Both the position numbers and the translations under genes were made by a program. The notes beneath the pieces are model-generated. The model worked only from the letters and a program-made list of their open reading frames with translations. It was not told the origin of the DNA and searched no databases. From NCBI RefSeq assembly GCF_000259075.1, contig NZ_AJKI01000011.1, forward strand, positions 310,001-374,000: a stretch of 64,000 nt of DNA. Reading direction: 5' to 3'. This stretch comes from Marinilabilia salmonicolor JCM 21150 (GTDB lineage Bacteria > Bacteroidota > Bacteroidia > Bacteroidales > Marinilabiliaceae). This document shows positions 17,104 through 27,339 of the stretch, piece after piece (the first letter of the stretch is position 1; every line of letters begins with the position of its first letter).

Positions 17104-17784
17104 CTACTGAAAAGCTTCCAGCTCATAAGCTACATCTTTTCCGGTTTCAGAGACATATACATCATCCTCCGTCATCCATTTTTTTGCATTTTCAAAAACA
17201 AAATCCCGAAAAGAAGAAAAGCGCCCGGCCATTTTTAACACAAAGCCGACAGCTCTCATCAACCGAGGGTCGGAAGCCATGGATTTGAGCATATCCATTA
17301 AATCAGGCAACTCACTAAAGCTATCATCTCCAGCCAACCGAATTCTCCAGCCAATACCCATGGCAGCAGCATATTTCTTATAAATCTGCTCACTTTTGAG
17401 CCATTCAATCAGAAACAGCGAGGGGACCTTCTCTGCGGCCAGCAAATTACGGCCTATCTGCTCGGAAAGTTCAATGGTATGAAGCATATTGCCCCACTCT
17501 TCCAGTTCCTTTACAGGCAAAGCATCAAAATCAACCAGCATAGTGGCCAGAATCATGGTCTCACGGATCTCACGGGCCCACAAACGTATAGCGAGGGCGG
17601 CACTTTTCGGAAAATCCCCTGCCATTTTACGAAGGTAAACCACCGAAACACCGTAATTTACGCGATACCGAGCTCCTGATTCTTTCATCAGATCTGCTGT
17701 TTCGCCATCTTTCAGGTTACGAACCCGGCGCATCAAAGACTCAATTTGCCGGTCAACCTCCGGCTCCACAGTGAAAAACTTCAT
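17104..17784 (-). CDS. DNA alkylation repair (AlkD/HEAT-like) family protein
   Basis: 226 residues, almost entirely amphipathic helices in pairs, as in HEAT-like repeat DNA glycosylases of the AlkC/AlkD group. The GVSVVYLRKMAGDFPKSAALAIRLWAREIRE segment matches the second helical repeat, where relatives carry the DNA-facing W and R residues. These proteins excise N3- or N7-alkyl purines; here function is inferred from fold only, and several family members in Bacteroidota are uncharacterised. MKFFTVEPEVD at 17784 is preferred over an ATG eight codons upstream. It diverges from tRNA-His. Confidence 0.65.
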   Translation of the reverse strand: MKFFTVEPEVDRQIESLMRRVRNLKDGETADLMKESGARYRVNYGVSVVYLRKMAGDFPKSAALAIRLWAREIRETMILATMLVDFDALPVKELEEWGNMLHTIELSEQIGRNLLAAEKVPSLFLIEWLKSEQIYKKYAAAMGIGWRIRLAGDDSFSELPDLMDMLKSMASDPRLMRAVGFVLKMAGRFSSFRDFVFENAKKWMTEDDVYVSETGKDVAYELEAFQ

Positions 17785-17851
17785 TATCAATATTTTTAAT
17801 GACCACACATTTCGAAGAAAGCAATTATAGTCGCTTTTTTTAGAAAAACAT

Positions 17852-17883
17852 TTGCAAAACTAATGGAAAAAATTTTACCTTTG
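17852..17883 (+). promoter_or_regulatory. tRNA-His promoter
   Basis: TTG (17852-17854), a 21-base spacer and TACCTTTG (17876-17883) match the Bacteroidota consensus. Transcription would start near 17890, ten bases before the mature tRNA end. Confidence 0.65.
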
Positions 17884-17899
17884 CCCCCACATTAAAAAC

Positions 17900-17974
<75 letters not shown>

Positions 17975-17978
17975 CTTT

Positions 17979-18013
17979 AAAGCGGACAACCATTTTGTTG
18001 CCCGCTTTTTTTT
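17979..18013 (+). terminator. tRNA-His terminator
   Basis: AAAGCGGACAAC pairs with GTTGCCCGCTTT around a short loop and is followed by a run of eight T. Confidence 0.85.
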
Positions 18014-18148
18014 AATAACATTTTATTAAAGAAATAAATCGTTAATAGGACAAGTCTGTTGATTCCTAAACTACAGGATCGCACAAACAGGAAGCAGAAA
18101 CTCTGTTTTCAATACCTGAAACCATCCTGCTCATGGTAATTTATTTCT

Positions 18149-18156
18149 TACCTTTG
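18149..18156 (+). promoter_or_regulatory. Candidate -7 element for prfB
   Basis: TACCTTTG, 28 bp before the prfB start; the -33 element is weak. Confidence 0.5.
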
Positions 18157-18183
18157 CAAACATAAACTAAAAACACTAAGGAA

Positions 18184-19291
18184 ATGGTAACATCTGAAAT
18201 GATGAAAGACCTTTCGGGACGCGAGATCGCGTTGAGGAGGTATCTTTGACATCGATAGAAAAAAGATTGAAATAGAAGAAGAGGAACTGCGCACTCAGGC
18301 ACCTGACTTTTGGGACGACCCCAAAGAGGCAGAGCTTAAAATGAAAAAAATCAAAGAGCTTAAAAGCTGGGTAACGGGTTACGACAAAATTAAAAACGCC
18401 ATCGAAGAGACCTCTGTCCTGCTGGAATTCTTAAAAGAAGGAGAGGCCGAAGAGGCTGATGTGGATGCACAATTTCAGAAAACGGTAAAGATGCTGGAAG
18501 ATCTGGAGTTGCGCAATATGCTTCAAAAAGACGAAGACCGCATGGGCGCCATTCTCAAGATTAATGCAGGAGCAGGTGGAACAGAAAGCCAGGATTGGGC
18601 AGAAATGCTCATGCGGATGTATGTTAGATGGGGTGAAAAGAACGGCTACAAAGTCACAGAGACAAACTTCCAGGAGGGAGATGAGGCAGGAATAAAATCA
18701 GTCACCCTCCAGTTTGAAGGAGACTTTGCCTATGGCTATCTGAAAAGCGAAAACGGAGTTCACCGACTCGTAAGGCTCTCACCTTTCAACTCGGCCAACA
18801 AACGAATGACCTCTTTCACATCGGTTTTCGTAATTCCTCTCATCGACGAGACGATCGAAGTGGATATCAATCCTGCCGACATTACCTGGGAAACTTTTCG
18901 TTCCAGCGGCGCAGGAGGTCAGAATGTCAACAAAGTGGAGACCGGCGTACGGTTGCGCCATGGGCCATCAGGCATTGTCATTGAAAATACCGAATCGAGA
19001 TCGCAGGGAGGAAATAAAGAAAACGCTCTGCGGATGTTGAAATCTCAGCTCTACGAGATTGAGTTAAGAAAAAAACTGGAGGAGCAAAACAAAATTGAGT
19101 CCCAGAAAAAGAAAATTGAATGGGGATCACAAATACGATCGTATGTCCTGCAACCGTACAAACTCGTCAAGGATGTCCGCACCAGTCATGAGACCAGTAA
19201 CGTACAGGCAGTTTTAGACGGTGAAATCGACGGATTCATCAAAGCCTTCCTGATGGAATATGGAGCTGAAGATGTCTTCAAAAAAGACTAA
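18184..19291 (+). CDS. prfB: Peptide chain release factor 2 (programmed +1 frameshift)
   Basis: Releases peptides at UGA and UAA codons. The gene is in two frames: 21 codons from ATG 18184 reach CTT TGA (18244-18249), and translation continues in +1 frame from GAC at 18248, giving about 368 residues. The slip site has an internal Shine-Dalgarno-like AGGAGG (18235-18240) three bases before CTT, as in the classic autoregulated prfB. The stop-reading tripeptide SPF lies in RLSPFNSANKRMTS, and the catalytic GGQ in SSGAGGQNVNKVET. A caller that ignores the shift would start it at 18341. A small hairpin spans the stop codon (19287-19303). Confidence 0.97.
18235..18250 (+). promoter_or_regulatory. 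Programmed +1 frameshift site of prfB
   Basis: AGGAGG, three bases, CTT TGA C: the standard recoding site by which low RF2 lets the ribosome slip past the in-frame UGA and make more RF2. Confidence 0.93.
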
Positions 19292-19348
19292 ACACAGTTT
19301 AGTAGTCAAACATGCATTCAATTAACACTCATAAAAAACTACAAAAAA

Positions 19349-20746
19349 ATGGAATATCGGATTGAGAAAGACACCATGGGTGAAGTAAAAGTGCCCGCAG
19401 ACAAATATTGGGCAGCCCAGACACAGCGTTCTGTAATGAATTTCCCCATTGGCCCTTCTGGATCAATGCCCCTTGAAATTGTTCATGCCTTTGGTTATTT
19501 GAAGAAAGCAGCTGCCTATGCCAATGAAGAATTGGGTGTGCTTCCCGCTGAAAAAAGAGATCTGATAGCTGCTACCTGTGATGAAATCATTGGCGGAAAG
19601 CTCAATGATCAGTTCCCATTGGTGGTATGGCAAACCGGTAGCGGAACCCAGTCGAACATGAACTGCAATGAAGTTGTGGCCAACCGCGCCCATGTAATTA
19701 ACGGAGGGAAACTCGGTGAAGGAGAAAGACCTATTCACCCCAACGATGACGTTAACAAATCACAATCATCCAACGATACTTTCCCCACAGCAATGCACAT
19801 CGCTGCCTACAAAATACTGATGGAGAAAACCATTCCCGGGATCGAAAAACTCAGGGATACGCTTCAAAAGAAATCAGAAGAGATGAAAGAAGTGGTAAAG
19901 ATTGGCCGTACTCATCTGATGGACGCCACACCGCTTACCCTCGGACAAGAGTTTTCCGGCTATGCAGCGCAATTAACACATGGGATCAAGGCGATCAAAG
20001 CCACACTGGAACACCTTTCTGAACTGGCACTGGGAGGAACCGCAGTGGGAACAGGTTTGAACACCCCTAACGGATACGATGTGACAGTAGCCAAATACAT
20101 CGCCAAGTTCACCGGAATGCCATTTAAAACCGCTGCCAATAAATTTGAATCACTGGCCGCTCACGATGCCATTGTGGAAAGCCACGGAGCACTAAAACAA
20201 GTAGCAGTGAGTCTGATGAAAATTGCCAACGACATCCGCCTGCTGGCATCAGGCCCCCGCTCAGGCATCGGCGAGATTCTGATTCCGGAAAATGAGCCCG
20301 GTTCTTCCATTATGCCCGGAAAAGTGAATCCTACGCAAGCCGAAGCAATGACAATGGTATGTGCTCAGGTTATGGGAAATGACGTTACCGTTTCGGTTGG
20401 CGGATCTAATGGTCACTTCGAACTCAATGTTTTCAAACCGGTAATGATTTACAACTTCCTGCAAAGTGCAGAACTCCTGGGGGACGCCTGTGTGGCCTTT
20501 AATGACAACTGCGCTGCAGGAATCAAGCCCAATCATGACCGCATAAAAATGCACCTCGACAATTCTCTGATGCTGGTTACAGCTCTGAATACCCATATCG
20601 GATATTACAAAGCTGCCGAGATTGCCAAGAAGGCTCATAAAGAAGGGACTACCCTCAAAGAAGCAGCACTGGAACTTGGTTACCTCACAGCAGAAGAATT
20701 CGACAAATGGGTGGATCCGTCCAAAATGATTGGATCTTTGGACTAA
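19349..20746 (+). CDS. fumC: Fumarate hydratase, class II
   Basis: Interconverts fumarate and L-malate in the TCA cycle without an iron-sulfur cluster. 465 residues. The superfamily signature [11 protein letters not shown] is present, as are the substrate-site motifs [26 protein letters not shown] and [16 protein letters not shown]. Class II is supported over aspartase by the [11 protein letters not shown] segment and length. It lies 57 bp downstream of prfB and ends before a strong terminator. Confidence 0.97.
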   Translation: MEYRIEKDTMGEVKVPADKYWAAQTQRSVMNFPIGPSGSMPLEIVHAFGYLKKAAAYANEELGVLPAEKRDLIAATCDEIIGGKLNDQFPLVVWQTGSGTQSNMNCNEVVANRAHVINGGKLGEGERPIHPNDDVNKSQSSNDTFPTAMHIAAYKILMEKTIPGIEKLRDTLQKKSEEMKEVVKIGRTHLMDATPLTLGQEFSGYAAQLTHGIKAIKATLEHLSELALGGTAVGTGLNTPNGYDVTVAKYIAKFTGMPFKTAANKFESLAAHDAIVESHGALKQVAVSLMKIANDIRLLASGPRSGIGEILIPENEPGSSIMPGKVNPTQAEAMTMVCAQVMGNDVTVSVGGSNGHFELNVFKPVMIYNFLQSAELLGDACVAFNDNCAAGIKPNHDRIKMHLDNSLMLVTALNTHIGYYKAAEIAKKAHKEGTTLKEAALELGYLTAEEFDKWVDPSKMIGSLD

Positions 20747-20798
20747 GGGACCTTATACACAAAACAGGTAAAAAAATCATTTTCTTCAAATATTTTTT

Positions 20799-20829
20799 TA
20801 ACCGCCTCTCAATCAGGGGCGGTTTTTTT
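20799..20829 (+). terminator. fumC terminator
   Basis: ACCGCC (20801-20806) pairs with GGCGGT (20818-20823), followed by seven T. A TAACTTTG -7-like element follows at 20831-20838 and could serve the next gene. Confidence 0.85.
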
Positions 20830-20975
20830 GTAACTTTGAGTTTCCAAATACAAAAAACGACCGATAAACAATTTATCCCTGCCCGTCACGTTACCATAGA
20901 AAGATTCAGATTTTTCATTTTGACAACCGGAATCCGTTCTTGCAGAAACATTCTATACGAAAACCGAATAATATC

Positions 20976-21587
20976 ATGGCCATGATTAAAAACAAGATTG
21001 CTAAAATTCTTTTTATTGCACTTATCACAAGCACCCCCATCACTGCGCAAAACGAACAAAACGAAGCGACACTGGACAAAGGTCCGGTGGCAGGGCAATT
21101 TGATTATGCAATAGAAAAATCCAGCAAATATGAAGAATACCGAGTCGTTCGCACCAACTGGTTATACAAATTAAAAGCCAATGTCCTTGACTCTCTCTCT
21201 TCCCTGGAAACAACCATTGTGCAAAAAGAGGCAAATATTGATTCTCTTAAAAGTGAAATAAAAACAATCAACAGCAATCTGGAAAATACCAAAGAAAAGC
21301 TGAACAAAGCAATTGCCCAAAAAGACAGCATCCCGTTTCTTGGGGCTGAATTGCCCAAAGGACAATACAACTCAATCATGTGGGGTCTGGTATTAATTCT
21401 GGCCATTGGTGCGGTCTTCCTGTTTCTCCTTTTCAAACGCAGTCACCACCTTACAGGAGAAATGAGGGAAAAATACAGCGATCTGGAAAAAGAATACGAC
21501 GCCCACAGAAAACGGGCGCTTGAAAAAGAAAAAACCATGGCGCGTCAGCACCTCAATGAGCTGAACAAGCTGCGCGGACGAGACTAA
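20976..21587 (+). CDS. Coiled-coil envelope protein, often misnamed tRNA methyltransferase
   Basis: About 203 residues. A signal peptide (KIAKILFIALITSTPITAQ) is followed by a conserved block QFDYAIEKSSKYEEYRVVRT, a long coiled coil (about 75-120), one transmembrane helix (about 140-158, LVLILAIGAVFLFLLF) and a second charged coiled coil ending near KLRGRD. I recall Bacteroidota homologues carrying the name tRNA (guanine-N1)-methyltransferase, but nothing here resembles a SAM-binding or TrmD domain, so that name looks wrong. The first exported part is periplasmic and the C-terminal coil is predicted cytoplasmic. Function unknown. ATG 20976 is chosen over a TTG at 20940. Confidence 0.7.
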   Translation: MAMIKNKIAKILFIALITSTPITAQNEQNEATLDKGPVAGQFDYAIEKSSKYEEYRVVRTNWLYKLKANVLDSLSSLETTIVQKEANIDSLKSEIKTINSNLENTKEKLNKAIAQKDSIPFLGAELPKGQYNSIMWGLVLILAIGAVFLFLLFKRSHHLTGEMREKYSDLEKEYDAHRKRALEKEKTMARQHLNELNKLRGRD

Positions 21588-21598
21588 TCAATCAATCT

Positions 21599-21638
21599 CC
21601 GCACCGGAAAGAGAGTTCATTTATTCTTCCCGGTGCGG
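21599..21638 (+). terminator. Perfect 9-bp inverted repeat after the coiled-coil gene
   Basis: CCGCACCGG (21599-21607) and CCGGTGCGG (21630-21638). It lies just past the stop codon but lacks a T-run, so it may protect or process the transcript end rather than terminate. Confidence 0.5.
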
Positions 21639-21714
21639 AACCCTGTAAGCACCCTCTTCAAAGCACTTCCAACAGCCGCACCACCTGCTTCTGTACGAAA
21701 ACCATATATTTACT

Positions 21715-21722
21715 TACCTTTG
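21715..21722 (+). promoter_or_regulatory. Candidate -7 element for metH
   Basis: TACCTTTG, 135 bp before the metH ATG; implies a long structured leader. No clear TTG partner. Confidence 0.5.
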
Positions 21723-21728
21723 CAATTC

Positions 21729-21856
21729 AATCCACTACGCGTTTTCGCAGGATTGATTAATGGCAAAACAAATCATTAATTACCCGCAGCAGGCTTATCA
21801 CTCTAGTTCAGACTGAAAAAGTCCGTTGCCTGTGGCGTGGTCGTATATGGAATATT
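21729..21856 (+). promoter_or_regulatory. Structured 5' leader of metH, possible RNA switch
   Basis: The leader contains a long stem: CGCAGCAGGC (21785-21794) pairs with GCCTGTGGCG (21828-21837) at nine of ten positions counting one G-T pair, enclosing a smaller hairpin GACT(gaaaa)AGTC region at 21811-21823. An upstream ATTAATG/CATTAAT stem is near 21755-21780. The main stem ends 19 bases before the ATG, where it could hide the ribosome site. It does not match the SAM-I, SAM-II or cobalamin riboswitch cores that I know. Confidence 0.45.
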
Positions 21857-24800
21857 ATGAGCAAAACATCATTATTAAAAGACCTTGTTAAGAAACGAGT
21901 ACTGCTTCTGGACGGAGCGATGGGCAGTCTTATTCAACAATACAAACTAACTGAAGAAGATTTCAGAGGGGAAGAATTAAAAAATCATACGCACTCACAG
22001 CGCGGAAACAACGATTTGCTGTCACTAACCCGACCCGATATCATCACAACCATACACGAGAAATATCTGGAAGCGGGAGCCGACATTATAGAGACCAATA
22101 CCTTTAACTCCACCCGCATTTCTCAGTCAGATTATGCATTAGAGGATTACGTTTACGAACTCAACAAACAATCAGCTCTTCTGGCATCCAAAGCGGCAGC
22201 AAAATATTCCACCCCTGAAAAGCCGCGTTTTGTGGCCGGCTCTATGGGGCCCACCAACAAAACTGCATCTCTGAGTCCCGATGTCAACAATCCCGGATAC
22301 AGAGCCGTCACGTTTGATGATCTGGCATCAGTATATGCAGAACAGGCAAAGGGATTGCTTGATGGTGGCGCCGATATTCTTTTGTTGGAAACTATTTTTG
22401 ACACGCTCAATGCCAAAGCAGCATTGTTCGGAATCGGTGAAGTGCTAAAAAAGCGGAAGCTCACCGATTTTCCGGTCATGGTATCCGTAACTGTTGCCGA
22501 TGCCAGCGGGAGAACCCTGTCAGGCCAGACACTCGAAGCCTTTTTAATCTCCATTTCACATTTTCCGCTCTTTTCTATCGGACTCAACTGTTCATTCGGA
22601 GCGGAAGATCTCCGATCCTATGTACAAACCCTGGGTGAGAAAACACCTCATTTCATCAGCGCCTATCCCAATGCAGGACTACCCAACCAATTCGGAGAGT
22701 ACGATGAGACCCCCCAGGAGATGGCACCGAAAATTTTCCAATACCTGAATCAGGGATTGGTAAACATTGTTGGAGGTTGTTGCGGAACCACTCCCGAACA
22801 TATCAGGGCATTTTCAGAATTTATTAAAGATGCCAGACCACACATTCCTTCCAAGCCCGATATAAAAACAAAGCTGAGCGGTCTCAATGCACTAATAATG
22901 GATCAAACCACCAACTTTGTGAATATTGGGGAACGTACCAATGTGGCAGGATCCAAAAAATTTGCCCGCCTCATCAGGGAAGAGAAATACGAAGAAGCAC
23001 TATCCGTCGCACAGGATCAGGTTGAAGGAGGAGCCCAGATTATAGATGTCAATATGGACGATGCCATGCTTGACGCAAAAAAGGAGATGGTCACCTTTCT
23101 CAACCTCATGGCTGCAGAACCCGACATCGCAGCTCTTCCGGTAATGGTAGATTCGTCCAAATGGGAGGTTCTGGAAGCCGGATTAAAATGTCTGCAGGGG
23201 AAATCCATCGTCAACTCCATCAGCCTTAAGGAGGGCGAAGAACCATTTGTTAAACAAGCCAGTGCCATTAAAGAGTACGGTGCCGCAGTGGTTGTAATGG
23301 CTTTTGATGAGAAGGGCCAGGCAGACACATTGGAAAGACGCAAGGAAATTTGCCAGCGCGCCTATAACCTACTGACAACCAAAGTCGGATTCCCGGCAGA
23401 AGATATTATTTTTGACCCCAACATTTTGGCGATCGGAACCGGAATAGAGGAACACAACAACTATGCAATAGACTACATAAATGTAACCAAATGGATTAAG
23501 GAACACCTCCCCCACGCAAAAGTAAGCGGTGGAGTCAGCAACCTGTCGTTCTCCTTCCGGGGCAACAACCAGGTCCGGGAAGCCATGCATGCAGTATTCC
23601 TCTACCATGCCATACAGGCAGGTATGGATATGGGCATAGTCAATCCCGGAATGCTCCAAATCTATGACGAAATACCTGCTGACCTTCTGGAACTGGTAGA
23701 AGACGTAGTCCTCAACCGGCGCCCGGATGCCACCGAACGCCTCATCGAGAAGGCTGAAGAGATAAAAGACCAAAAAGAATCCGGAACAGCAGTAAAGAAA
23801 GACAGCTGGCGGGATAACCCATTGGAAGAGAGACTGCACCACAGCCTGATCAAAGGAATTCCCGACTTTCTGGAAGAAGATCTGGTGGAAGCCAGAGAAA
23901 AATATGAATTTGCCCTCGACATCATTGAGCAACCCCTGATGGACGGGATGAACATTGTAGGAGACCTGTTTGGATCAGGTAAAATGTTCCTCCCTCAGGT
24001 CGTAAAAACTGCCCGGGTAATGAAAAAGGCGGTGGCCTGGCTGGAACCTTTCATCGAAGAAGAGAAAAGAGCCTCGGGAAACGCCAACACCAAAAAAGGC
24101 AAAATACTGATGGCCACAGTAAAGGGAGACGTACATGACATCGGTAAAAACATTGTTGGCGTCATCTTGGCATGCAACAACTATGATGTGGTCGATCTTG
24201 GGGTAATGGTTCCTGCTGAAAAAATCCTCAGTGAGGCCGTAAAAGAAGAGGCTGACATCGTAGGATTAAGCGGGTTGATCACCCCATCCCTCGAAGAGAT
24301 GAGCAACGTGGCCCGGGAAATGGAGCAAAGAGGCATGAAACTACCGCTCCTCATCGGAGGTGCCACCACATCCAAAGTACACACTGCAGTTAAAATAGAC
24401 CCATACTATTCAGGACCCGTTGTTTATGTCAAGGATGCCTCCATGAGCGCCCAGGTAGTAGGCGCATTGCTATCGCCGAAGGAACATGAGCGGTTCAACC
24501 AGCAGACCAGTGAAGAATACAAAAAACTGAGAGAAGCAAATAAAAACAAAAAAGCCAAGGAATATCTGCCCATCGCGGAAGCCCGCCAAAAAAAGTGGCA
24601 AACAAACTGGCAGAAAGCTCCTGTTAAGAAACCCAATTTCACCGGCATTAAAACCTTTGCGGATTACCCCGTAGATGAAATCGTTCCCTTCATTGACTGG
24701 ACATTCTTTTTCCATGCCTGGCGACTCACAGGGAATTACCGGGGAATAGAAAAGGTCACCGATGAAAAGTCGAAACAGCAATGGCTGGACAATTTCACCT

Positions 24801-25594
24801 CCGGTATGGCAAAGGAAAAAGCATCTGAAGCGTTGAAACTATGGAGAGATGCTCAGCAAATGTTGCGAAAAATAAAAGAAGAAAAGATGCTTCGCCCCAA
24901 TGGCATAATTGGATTATTTCCGGCCAACAGTGTGGGAGATGACGTGGAAGTATATGCGGGAGAAGATCGGTCAGAAGTTCAGACCACTTTCCATTTTCTG
25001 CGTGAACAACAAAAAAAACAGGGTAAAGAGGTTTACTATTCTCTGGCTGATTTTGTTGCCCCTAAAGATTCAGGCATTGGCGATTACATTGGCGGGTTTG
25101 CGGTAAGTGCCGGTGAAGGAATTGAGAAATGGATCACCGAATTTGAAACAAAACATGACGATTACAACGCCATTCTCTTGAAATCGCTGGCTGACCGACT
25201 GGCCGAAGCTTTTGCAGAGTTAATGCATTTCAGAGTTAGAAAAGAATTTTGGGGAACCAACCCCGATGAAGCATTTAACTACGACGACCTCGTGCGCGAA
25301 CGTTACCGGGGAATCCGGCCGGCATTGGGCTATCCTGCCTGTCCCGACCACAGCGAAAAGCGTTTACTCTTCGACCTTATGGAAGTGGAAAATAACGCGG
25401 GAATCACACTGACCGAGCATTTCAGCATGTACCCCAATGCTTCTGTCAGCGGGCTCTATCTGGCACATCCGGACGCCATCTATTTCGGGGTGGGCAAAAT
25501 CAAGTCAGACCAGGTAGCGGATGTAGCAAACAGGAAAGGAATGAAACCGGAAGAACTGGAAAAATGGATCCCGACCAACCTGGCAGATAAATAG
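21857..25594 (+). CDS. metH: Cobalamin-dependent methionine synthase
   Basis: Transfers the methyl of 5-methyl-THF through B12 to homocysteine. 1245 residues with all modules: homocysteine domain (about 1-325) with zinc cysteines in GLNCSFG and [10 protein letters not shown]; pterin domain (about 350-610, [14 protein letters not shown]); cap domain (about 640-740); B12 domain (about 750-880) with [14 protein letters not shown], where the histidine binds cobalt; and reactivation domain (about 900-1240) ending in the SAM-binding [15 protein letters not shown]. The stop codon TAG at 25592 is also the first three bases of a repeat element. metF lies two genes downstream. Confidence 0.98.
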   Translation: MSKTSLLKDLVKKRVLLLDGAMGSLIQQYKLTEEDFRGEELKNHTHSQRGNNDLLSLTRPDIITTIHEKYLEAGADIIETNTFNSTRISQSDYALEDYVYELNKQSALLASKAAAKYSTPEKPRFVAGSMGPTNKTASLSPDVNNPGYRAVTFDDLASVYAEQAKGLLDGGADILLLETIFDTLNAKAALFGIGEVLKKRKLTDFPVMVSVTVADASGRTLSGQTLEAFLISISHFPLFSIGLNCSFGAEDLRSYVQTLGEKTPHFISAYPNAGLPNQFGEYDETPQEMAPKIFQYLNQGLVNIVGGCCGTTPEHIRAFSEFIKDARPHIPSKPDIKTKLSGLNALIMDQTTNFVNIGERTNVAGSKKFARLIREEKYEEALSVAQDQVEGGAQIIDVNMDDAMLDAKKEMVTFLNLMAAEPDIAALPVMVDSSKWEVLEAGLKCLQGKSIVNSISLKEGEEPFVKQASAIKEYGAAVVVMAFDEKGQADTLERRKEICQRAYNLLTTKVGFPAEDIIFDPNILAIGTGIEEHNNYAIDYINVTKWIKEHLPHAKVSGGVSNLSFSFRGNNQVREAMHAVFLYHAIQAGMDMGIVNPGMLQIYDEIPADLLELVEDVVLNRRPDATERLIEKAEEIKDQKESGTAVKKDSWRDNPLEERLHHSLIKGIPDFLEEDLVEAREKYEFALDIIEQPLMDGMNIVGDLFGSGKMFLPQVVKTARVMKKAVAWLEPFIEEEKRASGNANTKKGKILMATVKGDVHDIGKNIVGVILACNNYDVVDLGVMVPAEKILSEAVKEEADIVGLSGLITPSLEEMSNVAREMEQRGMKLPLLIGGATTSKVHTAVKIDPYYSGPVVYVKDASMSAQVVGALLSPKEHERFNQQTSEEYKKLREANKNKKAKEYLPIAEARQKKWQTNWQKAPVKKPNFTGIKTFADYPVDEIVPFIDWTFFFHAWRLTGNYRGIEKVTDEKSKQQWLDNFTSGMAKEKASEALKLWRDAQQMLRKIKEEKMLRPNGIIGLFPANSVGDDVEVYAGEDRSEVQTTFHFLREQQKKQGKEVYYSLADFVAPKDSGIGDYIGGFAVSAGEGIEKWITEFETKHDDYNAILLKSLADRLAEAFAELMHFRVRKEFWGTNPDEAFNYDDLVRERYRGIRPALGYPACPDHSEKRLLFDLMEVENNAGITLTEHFSMYPNASVSGLYLAHPDAIYFGVGKIKSDQVADVANRKGMKPEELEKWIPTNLADK

Positions 25595-25752
25595 TGTCTG
25601 TCCATAAAGTACCACTTGCTGCGTTACGCTTGCCACCAAAATACTCATTTACCCAAGTAAACTCCGTTTTTGGTGGCAAGCCTTGCAATTGGCACTTTCT
25701 GATCGGACACATGACTAAAAACAAACTTTGCTTAGTTTATAGACGGGCACTA
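25592..25752. repeat. 161-bp terminal-inverted-repeat element, copy 3 (variant core)
   Basis: Left end TAGTGTCTGTCCATAAAGT; the reverse complement of the right end, TAGTGCCCGTCTATAAAC, is nearly identical to the left ends of copies 1 and 2, so this copy is inverted relative to them. The core is different: CTTGCCACCAAAA and TTTTGGTGGCAAG form a 13-bp perfect stem. It fills the space between metH and the methyltransferase gene except for 31 bp. Confidence 0.85.
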
Positions 25753-25783
25753 AATAGTCAAATAACCTGCATCATCCGGGATC

Positions 25784-27283
25784 ATGAAAACAGACGAAAA
25801 CAGTGCCAACCACATAAAAATCGGGGATGTTTTCACCCCCGTTCGCTGGGCGTGCTTCGCCATTGAGCAGTTTGGTATTTTTGAAAGATGGATGAAAGGG
25901 GCTACCATTTTTGACCCCACCATGGGCCAGGGCAATCTGCTGATTGCCCTGGTTGAATATGGAGTTGAAAAGGGCTTCAACCTCAAAGAACTTCCAATAC
26001 TAAACCTGTTTGGCAACGAAATAAATACGAATTATCACAAAAAGGCACTTCAGTTTTTCCTTGATGAGTTCAACACAGACATGTCCGGTAATTTCAGCAA
26101 CCGGGACATTCTGGAACTGCCACCTGTCCCTTACGATATTGTCCTGGGTAATCCACCCTGGCAAACCTTCAACGACCTCCCGGATAATTACAAAAAGAAA
26201 ATCAAACCCTGTTTTGAAAAGTACCGACTAACCGGAAACAAAAAAAATCTGCTACTGGGGCATTCCCGAATCGACATCGCAGCACTAATCATAAAAGCAA
26301 CCATTCAGGAATTCCTGAAGCCCGGAGGCAATGCCTACTTATTCATGCCTTTGTCATTGCTGCTCAACGATGGTGCCCACGAGACATTTCGAAGTTACAC
26401 TTCCACGGAGGCTCCTTTTTCTCCTGTAGAGGTATTTGATTTCAACAAAGAAGATGTTTTTAATAAAATAGCCACCCGTTACGGGCTGGTTCATTTTCAG
26501 AGAAACAGACACCCCGTGTTTCCCATCCGGTACAAAATACTGAAAAACAAACAATGGGAACTGTTTCATGCAACACCACTCACTTCTCCATCCGCCGCTC
26601 TTAGCATATTTAAGAATTCGGATAAAGGGGAGATAAACTCGTTTAGCAAGATTAACTTAAATAAAAAAAATCAACCCCGACAGGGCCTTAATACCTGCGG
26701 TGCCAACAAAGTTTTTTTCTTTAATGACTGCAGGCAACTTGATGATCAAACTTACTTGCTCAATGATGCAATAAAACTGCCATCAGCATTTGTTTACCCC
26801 CTCCTGACCGCATCCAATTTTCGCAACGGAAAAGCCCCGAAAGCCTGGGTTCTGCTGCCTTATTCCAAAGAAGGACGGCCTCTCACGGCAAAAGAAACCT
26901 CTCATTGGCCACTACTGGATCAATATCTGATGAATGTATCTGACAAGCTGCGTTCACGCAAAGGGACGCTCATCAAAAACTGGATTAATAAAGGAATGTG
27001 GTGGGCACTCCTTGGAGTAGGCCCGTATAACTTTGCTCCTTACAAAATTGTGTGGGAAGCTTACGGTCGAAAAAAATTCTCTCCACAGATTTTCGAAGGC
27101 CAATGGCAGGCCAATCAGGCATTACAGGCATTTATCCCGTGTGACTCTGAAAAAGAAGCAAAAAACATTCTGCAGAAACTGGAAAATCCGGTGGTTGAAA
27201 AGATTCTTCTGTCCCACCGAATGGAAGGTACAATGAATTGGGCACAACCGGGAAAGATTAAAAAATTGATAAATTTCACCTGA
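25784..27283 (+). CDS. Apparent orphan N6-adenine DNA methyltransferase
   Basis: 499 residues. Motif order is X-I-IV, as in gamma/type I and IIG adenine methylases: FTPVRWACFAIE (17-28), SAM-binding FDPTMGQGNLL (43-53), an acidic ribose-binding position in FGNEIN, and the catalytic NPPW (123-126). The C-terminal half has FAPYKIVWEAYG, reminiscent of TaqI-like target-recognition domains. No endonuclease motif is visible inside and no restriction gene lies beside it, so it may be a solitary methylase or part of a split system encoded elsewhere. It sits between metH and metF, preceded by a repeat element, which suggests acquisition into the methionine operon. Confidence 0.8.
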   Translation: MKTDENSANHIKIGDVFTPVRWACFAIEQFGIFERWMKGATIFDPTMGQGNLLIALVEYGVEKGFNLKELPILNLFGNEINTNYHKKALQFFLDEFNTDMSGNFSNRDILELPPVPYDIVLGNPPWQTFNDLPDNYKKKIKPCFEKYRLTGNKKNLLLGHSRIDIAALIIKATIQEFLKPGGNAYLFMPLSLLLNDGAHETFRSYTSTEAPFSPVEVFDFNKEDVFNKIATRYGLVHFQRNRHPVFPIRYKILKNKQWELFHATPLTSPSAALSIFKNSDKGEINSFSKINLNKKNQPRQGLNTCGANKVFFFNDCRQLDDQTYLLNDAIKLPSAFVYPLLTASNFRNGKAPKAWVLLPYSKEGRPLTAKETSHWPLLDQYLMNVSDKLRSRKGTLIKNWINKGMWWALLGVGPYNFAPYKIVWEAYGRKKFSPQIFEGQWQANQALQAFIPCDSEKEAKNILQKLENPVVEKILLSHRMEGTMNWAQPGKIKKLINFT

Positions 27284-27331
27284 AATTTCAATCAAACTAT
27301 AAGCAAAATTCCCTTTTCGGGATAATAATTT

Positions 27332-27339
27332 TAATTTTG
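27332..27339 (+). promoter_or_regulatory. Candidate -7 element for metF
   Basis: TAATTTTG, 20 bp before the metF ATG. Implies metF can be expressed separately from the inserted methyltransferase gene. Confidence 0.5.

Noticed and set aside
19287-19303. Terminator of prfB
   Set aside because: ACTAAAC(aca)GTTTAGT is a 7-bp hairpin over the stop codon without a T-run; fumC follows 57 bp later and may be cotranscribed.
21723-21856. SAM-I, SAM-II or cobalamin riboswitch before metH
   Set aside because: TTATCA is reminiscent of the SAM-I start, but the following conserved GATGAAA/CGGCAACC elements and the B12 box are absent. Kept only as an unclassified leader.
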